Positions 54,866-64,000 of a DNA stretch of 64,000 bases are shown one piece after another. Position numbers and translations under genes: made by a program. The number at the start of each line of letters is the position of its first letter. The stretch's first letter is position 1. The stretch spans positions 562,501-626,500 of the forward strand of contig JAMWET010006936.1 in the NCBI GenBank assembly GCA_024036415.1, in the 5' to 3' direction. Origin of the DNA: Prochilodus magdalenae. Lineage: Eukaryota; Chordata; Actinopteri; Characiformes; Prochilodontidae. Under the pieces are notes generated by a model. That model was not told the DNA's origin. It did no database searches and worked only from the letters and a program-made list of their open reading frames with translations.

Positions 54866-57800
54866 GTGTCTTAATAGCCATTTCTCCCCTGGCTCTTGTG
54901 GCAGCTTTATTCTAGGATGAAACTAATTGTTCAGATGGGAATATAGCTGGGATTTGGAATGCGCATGGCTCTGTAAGGGGTTTAGCAGTAGCTAACAGTT
55001 AGCCGGTCTGTCAGTGTTCTACAGTGGTAACTTATTGTAACTGTGTGCTGTACACAGCCTGTATTTGCTGTATGGCCCAGCAGAATGACCTTATTCGTGT
55101 TTACTCGTTCCACCTTTACTGAGAATATAGCTGCAGCACAGCTTAAGGTGGAACGGATAGTTAAAAAAAAACTGAAGAATGGTCATATATGTTGATAGAC
55201 TGTTAGCATTGCTGGCTAGGTTTTATTTTTGTAAATGTCCCTTTCTATAAGTCAGCAGATTTATACTTCTGTAACACTAAAACATTAATATGCCATGACT
55301 TCAGAAACAAGGCCATTTGGAATCTGGAGTCCAAAGGTGCAGATCCAGCCTTGCCTTGTGGCATTGAGTGTTTTGCTATTCTCGTAATTGGTTAGTGATT
55401 TTTAGTGTGAAGATTGAAGAAATCTCTCCATAAACTTAGTAATGTAAACTGCTGTCTATTCACTCTTTCTGTCTCTGAGTGAACACATGAACCAGACCCA
55501 TGTATTTCAGCAAAAGGAAAACAGCAGCTGTAACATGAGATCACAGCTATTGGGACAGAGGCTTAACTCCATTATAGTTAATTAATAACTTATTTAATAA
55601 AAGAAGAAGATCCTGTTTTGGTTATACAGTAGTAATATCATTACACACCTATTATTAAACATTGCTGCATCCTGGGTTCTGCTTCTCAGCTGAGCACTTT
55701 GAGTAAATAATGTAAATAGTTACCCTGTTGTTAGAAAGAGCCTGTTATGCTGTAGCAGGTTATAGTAGCCATTTCTTCTTCATTTGTGTTTCTGGAGTCA
55801 CGCACCCGTACAACTTAAGCCTTTGTTGCAGCAGCATTTAGGAAACATACAGAACCCTGCACAGTTGTTGCATGTACTGTCTAAAATACAGGTGGTCTAA
55901 ATGCTTCTGTCTTTGCAGAGACTAGAGCCAAAGTCATAGACAAGTTTGATGAAGGTGATGACGATGTTGATCTCCCATCCGGTGGGCTGCGGAAGCGTGC
56001 CACCACTTTGTTAGCAGACACGGATAAACGCTACCATGGCAAGGCAACGTCACGCAAAGAGCTGCGGAAAGAGGTAGAGGGTTCAGGTATGGACAACAAT
56101 TCTGCTGACCTTGACTAAACTTGTACTGCAGTTAACTGTAACATTGATGAATTGGACATTGTTTAAGATCAGCCTGCTTTATTTTTAAGCCTAAATGATA
56201 TGCATCCAGAACTGTGTTTGGATAGGAGAATACTCAGAGCATTTGCAGCATTCTGCGATACCAGTGTAGATGAAAGAGAAGGTAGTGTAGAGGCAGTATT
56301 ACCGCATTCGTTGTTATCATGTTTATTTTATTTTGTAATTATGAAAATACTAGGGCTGTACCCGACTCAGAATTTTGTCAGTCGCATCGGATTCGCCCAT
56401 CTTGGTCGAAGATTCGACTATTCGTTCACGTTTTTTTCTCCATGTACATTATCTAGTAATCAGTAAATCAAGTTGCATACGGTTCAGATCTGATGTCCTC
56501 CTCATTTATAAAGTCAGCAGAGTTACAGGAACATATTTCTGAACTAAAAGAGACGTGTATGATGATCAATCTGAACTGGAGCCTGATTTAATTACAGGAT
56601 ATAGCGTCGGGCAGCGGCGCGTATTAATGCTAAACATTAGCGCTTATAGTTTATTAATTTCACTTTTAAAAGCTTCTTCAGTCGGAGGATCCTTCGTCTT
56701 TCATCTCTCACAAATAATAAACTGCTAAATAAAACCAGATTAGTCCATATTTAAATTATTTTTAGATGAAAAGAAGAATGGTAGAGCTGAAACCGTATAT
56801 TCCCCGCACTGAAATAATTCTCTCTCGTTTATCGGCGGGCATAGTAAGTGACTGTACTTATCCTTAAATAAAGAAAATCTTAGCTGTAGACGAATAAATA
56901 TAAATATCGAGCGTCTCCGCTCCGTTTTTCCTTCACCGCAAACAGCCGTTATGTCTAAACCAAAAGTCAGCTCACTCGTTTGAAGCAGTGTTGATGTCTG
57001 ACTGAATGAAGAGCAGAATTCGGTTTAATTTGTTCAGATTCTCTTCTTTAAAACCTCCTCCAGACTTTCTCTGAGACATCGCTCTCCCCGTGTTTCTCAG
57101 CTTTGCGGCTTTCTAAGCGGTGAACCGCCAGCACACGTCGTCACGTGGATTAATTTTTTTAGCAAGGATACGTCACAGTCCAGCTAGGCCTTTAATATAT
57201 ATTCATTATTCCCCTTTAATAATTATTACAACGTCTTTTACAGTCTTAAAGTTCTTGTGCACTTCTGTAAGCTTTAGTCTGTTTTACGGGGAAAAAAAGG
57301 TCACTGTTGTCAGTCGACTTGAAGGTTTTCAGTCGATTTAAAGGGTCACAGACTGACAATTCGAATCGTCGACTTCTAGAGGGCAGCCCTAGAAATTACA
57401 TCACAATGAGTGTGTTTACGTCACTTTATCTGCAATTAACAATTTTTTGAAGTGGGCAGACAAGAAGCACACTCTGATTTGTAAGGTTAGTTTAAGGCCT
57501 TGAAATCCAATGAAGAAATCTTATAAATAGAGCTGAATTTTAGCTCCACATATACCTTTGCTCCAGTTTCGTTTGGACTCTTCAGTTTGCACATGTGCGA
57601 AAGCAGACTGGGATACCATGAAAAAGCAAACAGGGTTTAACAAAGCAATCGCAAGAAGACAACAAAACCCTTAAGAGTGACGCTTGTGTGAGTGTATTAG
57701 CCTGTTACAAATCTGATTACTGCCTAACCCACATAGACCCGGAGTTTTCCCATTTTCTGGCTGCTCCAGTTAATGGATTAAAAATCCGTAGTTATCAGAG

Positions 57801-60800
57801 TATGCACGTAACTGTTCTAAATCTTGGAACGCGTAGTGTATCATAAAAACATCCCTGTGTTTTGTGATCTTACATTTCTGTCTTACTGAGCAACTTACTG
57901 TGCATCCAGCAGCCAAAACATGATTTAATATGCTTGAATTTTTCAGCTGAGGACAGTGATGATGATGATGAGGAGGAGGAAGAGGAAAAGGATGAAGAGG
58001 ATATTGATAGTGAAGAGTATGATAAAGATATGGATGATGAGGAAGATGACGAGGAGGAAGAAGAGGAGGAAGAAGACCTCAACAATGATGACAATTCACA
58101 AATGTCGTCTTTAGTCTCCAAGATGAAGGGTACTGACCTAAGCATCCCTAAAGAGGTAGACTTCAGGAAACTTACTGAGGGTATGGATGACCTGGGAGAG
58201 AGTGAGGATGAGGAGGAAGGAGAGAGTGATGAAAGCTCTGAGGAAGATGATGATGATGATGAGGAGGAGTCGGTTGAAGAAGATGAAGACTCTGGAGCTG
58301 TGATGACCTTCTCGAAGGAGAAAGTGGATGAAGAGGTGGAAAAGGGCAGAGCTGTGAAAAACCAGCTTGGTACGTATAATGGTTCAAATTCTACAGCTCC
58401 CAGAATATACAGGGTTTTAGGTTCACTGCACTTTGCTATGGCTGTTGTTAACCTAATCTAATACTGGGACAAGTTTGGCGCTAATTTGGCAGATTAATGT
58501 ACTGGCATATAATATTCAAACTGGCAGTTTGAATTGACACACTTGTTAAACTTACGTAAATAGTGATGCCACATTCCTTGAGGTTGGTTTCAGTTATTGC
58601 CCAGGATTTTCAACTCCTGTTAAATGTATTAAATTATTAAAATGTGTGTATAATATATATGTAATTAATATTTTTATTTTCATTATATATGTGTTACTCT
58701 CATCACAAATGTAAGATTTGAATTAATTTTACTTGGATTGTTATGTATTTAACCCATAAGAGCCCACAGTGACGTATGTGTCACAAGCCTTTTAAAAGTC
58801 TGTAAAGTTCTTTATACAGCTTTACCCTTCACCTAAACACATGGAGTCCCTGAGTGGCCTATACCCAACATCCTGGATGCAGTCACATGACAGCTGGTGT
58901 ACATATGGCCTCCTTTAGAAAATGGCGATGTGCTTGGTTAGTGCAGTTAGAGACCAGCTCATTTTAAAGTCTTGTTTTTGTACTTATAAGGTTTCAACCC
59001 ATTTAAGAGCTCTAATGTTCATATACCCATATTCTATATAACACATACCCATATTCTATATAACATATACCCATATTCTATATAACATATACCCATATTC
59101 AATATTACATATACCCATATTCTATATTACACATACCCATATTCTATATTACACGTACCATATTCTATATTACACATACCCATATCTATATTACATATAC
59201 TCATATTCTATATTACACACACGCATATTCTGTATTACATATACCCATATTCTATATTACATATACCCATTCTGACGCCATTTCCAGAACACCATGATGG
59301 AATACAAGTTATAAAGTTGTTGTTGTGACATATGCTACCAGTATTATGACCCTATAATACTTACAGAAGACTTCATGTGACCTCTTTGTCACAATACGAC
59401 TGGTCTTTTATGATCTTATAACTGACTCTCCCTTTATTTTCCCTTAAGTGGAAACAGGTCTGGGCTTTTATGGGCTAAGCAATGGATGATTCACAATCAG
59501 TTATTTAGTGGCACAAATGTGTAACATTTCGCCCTAACAGTGGGAGATCACAAATCTTTACTAAACTGTAACCGAAAGTGGTGATTTTCCCATTACGGAT
59601 AAAGCTGTGGATTGTTGATGTCGCTCCTGCTTTTGGACCCATTGTTTTAGTGACTGCAGGAGCCTCTGTTTTCTTAGCTCATATTTGTAAAGAGTTTTAC
59701 TTATCCTGTTCCACAGCTCTTTGGGACCTTTTACTTGAAGGACGAATCAAAATGCAGAAAGCTCTTGTGATGGCCAATCAGCTTCCACAGCCAGAGACTT
59801 TCCCAGAGTTCAAGAGCAGGGGTGGGGCTGAGTATGCTGGAGCTTTGAAGAACAGTGAGTCTGCCATTAATTTCTACTTATATGAGAAAAAAAAAAACAA
59901 TATGCATTTTCACCAACTGTATTATAAAAATCTAAATTGTACTGGCATATCATAAGTCTTGTGATAGCAGTGTGTAAAATGATTATGAATGGTGTTGAAC
60001 GGCTTGTAAACACCCGTCCTGTATAGCTGTCTTGTAAATAGGGTTGTACTAGCCAGTGTTTTCATGGCAAGGCGATAAGGCAAACGGACAAGTGGCATCA
60101 CATCGACAGTCATTGCAGGAGGCCTTGCACACATCCTGCTGGTCAGTGCAGCGTTCTTTAGCTAACATGGGATATGGGAGCAGAAGGCCCACCAGAGTGC
60201 CTCTATTAACACCATGGCACTGGACACAATGCCTCACCTGGGCTTATGAGGTTGCAAACTGGACCCTAGAGAACTGGCAACATGTGATGAAGTCTGATGA
60301 GTCACCATCCCCATTGTTTCGGGCCGATGGTATGGTTTGTGTGTGGCACAGACCCCATGAAGCCATGTCGTCAACAAGGCTCTCTACAGGCTGGTAGTGG
60401 TTCCATACTGATATGGTATGTGTTCTCATGGCACGGGTTGGGTTCACTGGTCTCTCACACCTTTGACTGGTGCCTGCTACAGGTCACTGCTTGGTGACCA
60501 TTTGCACTCCTTATGGTCTTCAAGTCCCCTCACAATGATGGGATACTTCAGCTGAATTCCAGCAGTGCCATCATGCCCAGGTTGTCCAGAATTGGTTTGA
60601 GGAGCATTCTGCAGACTTCAGAAGCATAATGTGGCCTGGATGTTCACTTAACATGAGCTCATGTAAGCCCTTGTTCGAACACCAATAATTCACAAAGCCT
60701 TGCCATGAGCTAGCGGGACAAAGTTCAGCCTCACTTATAAGATAACACCTATACAAGCGATACTCTGAAGTAACACACCTCAATAATCAGTTTATATACC

Positions 60801-63800
60801 TGCTATACTGTGATATTTGGTGTCAGTTGTCAGTGCACATTGCAGTTATGGTTGGGCACTCATGCCTCATGCCATTTACATTTGTGAACTCAAATCAGAG
60901 CTATATACAAGGGTAAAACTACATAATAGTCTTGACTTGTTGGTGTAGCACAGTAAGTCACTCAGTGATTATCCCACGTGGTGGTGGTTCCCTGGTGGGT
61001 AGTGGTGTTATCCACTGAGCTACACCAACCACCAATTATGTGACACCATATACAACTATTAGGTGTTATTTACTGTGACCGTAAAACTCATTGTTTCTTG
61101 AGGCTAACAGTAGGCCACTGTGGCATAAGTGACTGAAACCTTCAGTGATGGGTATAGAAGGAACGTGCTGTGTATGAATCTGCATAGCCACAGACCTGTC
61201 AGAGTGCCTGTGCTAACCTCTGTCCACTATGGAAAGCTTCAAGCAATGGGTATGTGAGCATCAACACTTGCCCTTAACGCAATGGAAGAAGGTCACCTAG
61301 CCTATACGTTCCATTTTCTTTTACATCACATGCGTAGCCCGGTATGTGTGTGCCATTTCCCCAGGGAGCTGGCGAAGGGAACTCTCTGGGGTAATGTTCC
61401 ACAGGGAAGCCGTGGATCCTGGCATTCATGTGGACCTCAGTTTGACAAGTGCAACCTACCTAAACATCATGAGGTACAGCTTGTCATGGTAACGGTATTC
61501 CCTCATGGCAGTGGCCTCTTTCAGCACAATGCTCTGTACCAACATAGTGAATATAGAGTTTAGGGCGTTGCACTGGCCTTCAAATTCTACAGCATCTGTG
61601 AGAATTGCTGGAACAAGAAGTTATATTCACCTGGCAATCTGAACGTCCAGGTGCCACAGAACACCTTCAGAGGCCATGTTGTATGGTCCGTGTATAGCAG
61701 TATCTTTTTATTCGATCTTCTACCCTTTAGGTGATGATATAAAGCCTTGCCCTGTATCCCTAATCGTAGAGGAATTGATTTTGTGCTAGTTATGGTTGTT
61801 TAAGACCTGCTTATTTTTACACAGCTGATTTCACCAGCATTAGATTGCTGTCTAATGCTGGTAAGCATAACTTCATAATCATAGGCAATACTCGCAGGAT
61901 TCTTCCAGCTATGGACCACTAATACATTTGCACTCCTCTCCTTTCTTAAGCACAGTGCCCTGCTTTCAGAAACTGGCTGCTCCTCATTTGCATATTTATT
62001 GCCTGGCTCTTCTCAGCGGCAAATGATTGATGTGGGGCCGTCCTCCTGAATTGTGAGCAGCGCATTGCTATGGCAGAGAGGGCGGGGGCTTTTGCTGAGC
62101 GCATGTACTTTTGATTAGCGTTGAAGATGATGGGATCTGTGTGCCCTCCCCCATCTTTTTTCTCTCACTCCATAATAATGGATTACAGGAATGCTTTGCT
62201 TTTTTCTTTTTTTCTTTTTTCCCCTCTGCTGGATTTAAGGCGTGAATTAATAACCGTCAACGTATGGAGCAGTGGAAGCTGTGCAGCGGGTTTGTTTGTG
62301 CAGGTTTTTGAAGACGTGAATTGTCAAATTGGCGGCCACATAGGAAGCCTTTGTAGATAGGGTGGATTTTCTGCCTAGTTGCCACTTCGGCTTCTTTTGT
62401 TTTTATTTCTGATACGTGAGAATGCCAAGTGCCAAATAATGCATCGTGTTTGCCCTTTGAGGTTGGGGAGCAGTGATCATTAGCCCTGTCGTGTTTCTAC
62501 CAGGCCACAAAGCCCTGAAGGCTCTGCAGAGGTCTCTACTGGAGCTGCAGGACCTGCTGCTGTATCAGAATCCCAACACCAAAGTAATCTCACAGGGTAA
62601 AACCTGGGAAAGTGACAGGTAATACACAAGACGACTTTATCATCCTCCTACCCATACACAATGAAGGCCAGGTTAGGTACACCTACCTTGTGGTGACATT
62701 CATTGGCCATTTGGGAACACCATATGTATATTCGGCTTCTGGAATAAAGATTCTATAACACATGAATAAGCACTGAATAACTTATTTAAAAACAATATGT
62801 AAGCTTTATGATATTAGGGGTCTAGTTAAGGTCACCATGTTTTTTGGGTAAAAGCCTTTATTATTATACTACCTTGGTGTGAAAGAAAATTACAGGAATA
62901 AACGAACATATTCACTTTTATACATATGCTATAGTGGTGTAATACGGTTTTCATTTACAGGGAAATGCTGCGCAGAACATTGACCGAAATGAAATTAATG
63001 TTCATCACTTCAGTCTAAAAGCTCTTATGTCAATATATCATCAATTACTTCATTTGGTATCATCTGGGGAATACTAATATGCTGAAGCATGTCATAAACA
63101 TAATACTGATTCTTTAGCATTCAGTGCTTATGAATGTGTTATAAAGTCTGTCTAGCTTGCATTTAAAAAAGTGTTAACACTTTGACACAACACTCAATGT
63201 CCTAGTTCAGCTCTGTGGTCAGAATGGCAGAGTTTCTAGTTTTTCGAATTAGGAATTTTATGCTTTAAATTAATGAACTAATCAAGCTAGTGTTTTATCT
63301 CACACTGCACCAGTCATGTGCACCATCATTTGAGGCTCTTGGTCTATAGCAAATAATTCTTCTCCTGTGTTGCAGTGAAACTGGAGGAACCATATAGCCT
63401 CCTACCCTTTCTGTAGTTTGTTGCATTCTGTCAGGATTAACTTGGGTATCAGTATAGAGTTTCTCAACCCTGGTCCTGGAGGCATCCGGTCCTGCACATT
63501 TTAGTGGATTCTCTGCATTCACACACCCCCTGCAACTCTGAATGCACTTGGTAATGAGCTGATAAGTTGAATCAGGTGTGTTGGGAGCAGGGAATGCCTT
63601 TAATGTGCAGGCCAGTTTGCCTGGTATAGGGGATTAGCTAATGCACAGACTGTTCCCCCACGTAATCATTGACATGACTTTGACAGGCAGTTATTGCAGC
63701 CCTGAGGTCCACGTTTTTTTCAGAAATGTTTCTTTATCCCCAGAATACCATGCCTTCTCAGTAAATCGTACTGAAGCTGATTAATATCAGCCAGTATAAT

Positions 63801-64000
63801 GGGTGTTCTACATACTAGGCATTTTTAGAGCTGGTGAGTTGCACGGCACAGGTGCTTACAGCTCTCATTCTACACGTGTTGATCAAATAGTAAAGCTGAA
63901 GACGATGATGAAGAGGTTCATAGTGACGAAGATGGAATCGAGGATGAGGATGGTGAAGAAGGCAGGCACACAGGTGGAAACAGACCTCCCAAACGGAAGC
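54781..64000 (+). CDS. aatf: Apoptosis-antagonising transcription factor (AATF/Che-1), 5' six exons, cut by the window edge
   Basis: AATF (yeast Bfr2) is a nucleolar protein of the early small-subunit processome and also a transcriptional co-factor. Exons 54781-54865, 55919-56086, 57947-58369, 59717-59854, 62504-62618 and 63891 onward join in frame to 346 codons with GT-AG junctions. Residues 1-30 ([18 protein letters not shown]) match the AATF N-terminus; 33-41 read KVIDKFDEG; 65-84 hold [11 protein letters not shown]. Two acidic tracts (about 86-129 and 169-202) flank a [10 protein letters not shown] motif; AVMTFS and EKGRAVKNQ (216-224) introduce the AATF-Che1 domain: [17 protein letters not shown], then the Leu-rich [20 protein letters not shown] (272-291). 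The last exon ends in a PPKRK basic stretch. The C-terminal TRAUB domain lies beyond the window. I chose ATG 54781 because it aligns with the known start; ATG 54754 and 54703 are open in frame upstream. Confidence 0.95.
55919..56086 (+). CDS. aatf: aatf exon 2
   Basis: Codes [13 protein letters not shown] through KEVEGS. Acceptor TTTGCAG|AGACT, donor TCAG|GTATGG. Confidence 0.95.
56351..57391. mobile_element. hAT-like non-autonomous element in aatf intron 2
   Basis: Begins TAGGGCTGTACCCGA and ends GGGCAGCCCTA; the outer 8 bp are inverted copies. Flanks GAAAATAC and GAAATTAC are an 8-bp target duplication with one mismatch, as expected for hAT. Subterminal TCGACT/AGTCGA-type words recur near both ends. 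1041 bp, no transposase frame. Confidence 0.8.
57947..58369 (+). CDS. aatf: aatf exon 3 (acidic)
   Basis: 141 codons, more than half Asp/Glu, from GAT/GAG/GAA-rich DNA. Includes [25 protein letters not shown] and EKGRAVKNQ. Acceptor TTTTTCAG|CTGAGG, donor CTTG|GTACGT. The Ser-run frame on the other strand is its shadow. Confidence 0.95.
58370..59020. other. aatf intron 3, left part
   Basis: AT-rich; nothing recognised. Confidence 0.5.
59022..59275. repeat. 22-bp minisatellite in aatf intron 3
   Basis: ACCCATATTCTATATAACAT-type unit starts at 59025, 59047, 59069 and 59091 and continues, diverging to TATTACAC variants, for about 11 units. Confidence 0.92.
59717..59854 (+). CDS. aatf: aatf exon 4
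   Basis: Codes [20 protein letters not shown] through ALKN. Acceptor TCCACAG|CTCTTT, donor AACA|GTGAGT. Confidence 0.95.
60050..60700 (+). pseudogene. Tc1-like transposase relic in aatf intron 4, first
   Basis: Pieces in family order: [20 protein letters not shown] (end of the DNA-binding region), [16 protein letters not shown] (first catalytic Asp), VWHRPHEAM, then [10 protein letters not shown], an HNDGI..QLN stretch where the second Asp is lost, and [19 protein letters not shown]. Stops and frameshifts are numerous. No ends seen. Confidence 0.75.
60935..61035. repeat. Short hairpin repeat
   Basis: GTTGGTGTAGCACAGTAAGT on the left and TATCCACTGAGCTACACCAA on the right are imperfect inverted copies; a fish interspersed repeat of tRNA-like vocabulary but not a tRNA gene. 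Confidence 0.45.
61100..61715 (+). pseudogene. Tc1-like transposase relic in aatf intron 4, second, different family
   Basis: Very decayed. [15 protein letters not shown] at about 61265, then reading across frames LWGNVP..GSRG.W.., [19 protein letters not shown] (the FQQDNAPCH motif, catalytic Asp replaced) at about 61490-61560, and TPSEAML (compare FRGLVESMP) at 61660. Order and spacing fit a Tc1 catalytic half. Confidence 0.6.
61960..62460. promoter_or_regulatory. Candidate conserved enhancer in aatf intron 4
   Basis: About 500 bp of complex unique DNA directly before exon 5, with CCTCATTTGCATATTTATTG (octamer-like ATTTGCAT), GGCAAATGATTGATGTGG (TGATTGAT, PBX/MEIS-like), GATTAGCG and GGCGTGAATTAATAACCGTC. 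It may serve lhx1 rather than aatf. Untested. Confidence 0.45.
62504..62618 (+). CDS. aatf: aatf exon 5
   Basis: Codes [20 protein letters not shown] to KTWESD. Acceptor TCTACCAG|GCCAC, donor ACAG|GTAATA, codon split after two bases. Confidence 0.95.
62619..63449. other. aatf intron 5, left part
   Basis: AT-rich; nothing recognised. Confidence 0.5.
63450..63640. mobile_element. Small hAT-like miniature element, one-ended copy
   Basis: GAGTTTCTCAACCCTGGTCC then TGGAGGCATCCGGTCCTGCAC match the end found at 50081-50265; the right end has decayed. Confidence 0.55.
63891..64000 (+). CDS. aatf: aatf exon 6, truncated by the window end
   Basis: Frame [20 protein letters not shown] then [16 protein letters not shown], fitting the acidic-to-basic step in AATF. 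The acceptor is CAAATAG|TAAAG with a poor pyrimidine tract, chosen because only this junction keeps the acidic frame. No donor within the window. Confidence 0.8.

Noticed and set aside
57870..58145. Serine-repeat frame opposite aatf exon 3
   Set aside because: Shadow of the GAT/GAG-rich acidic exon on the other strand.
60935..61035. Possible tRNA gene (GGTGTAGC.CAGT and GAGCTACACC words)
   Set aside because: The words form an inverted repeat, not a cloverleaf with T and anticodon arms; an interspersed repeat fits better.

Overview
This window is vertebrate nuclear DNA, almost certainly from a ray-finned (teleost) fish. The evidence is two intron-bearing genes with GT-AG junctions, very many microsatellites, and dense decayed Tc1/mariner, hAT, piggyBac and LINE copies of the kinds common in fish. 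The abundance of several distinct Tc1 families would suit a catfish, characin or related otophysan; that placement is inference. No operons, CRISPR arrays, prophages or tRNA/rRNA genes were seen.

Layout. 1-42,000 is a gene desert upstream of lhx1. It holds one nearly full-length Tc1 transposon (849-2455) whose transposase frame has three stops and no frameshift, many truncated copies of a second Tc1 family, relics of at least three more Tc1 families, a piggyBac relic, a LINE with its central reverse-transcriptase region deleted, four copies of a 249-bp miniature transposon, a 66-bp minisatellite, large CA/TA/GATA arrays, and complex unique blocks that may be conserved enhancers. 42,764-51,903 is a complete five-exon lhx1 gene (LIM-homeodomain factor, 406 codons), with a GC-rich promoter, and a 3'UTR ending near a poly(A) signal at 52,743. 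About 2 kb further on, aatf begins at 54,781 on the same strand and runs off the right edge; six exons (346 codons) are visible. Its introns contain a hAT-like element with a target-site duplication, two Tc1 relics and a 22-bp minisatellite.

How it fits together. LHX1 and AATF are neighbours in the same order and orientation in human 17q12, so this is a conserved vertebrate microsynteny block. LHX1 is a developmental regulator that usually sits beside gene deserts with long-range enhancers; AATF is a housekeeping ribosome-biogenesis and transcription factor and probably a bystander whose introns may carry lhx1 enhancers. The protein products do not act in one pathway. I could not decide whether this is the a or b teleost copy of lhx1. 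I found no credible new protein system; the best leads are repeat biology (nested insertions, foldbacks, structured minisatellites) and candidate regulatory blocks.
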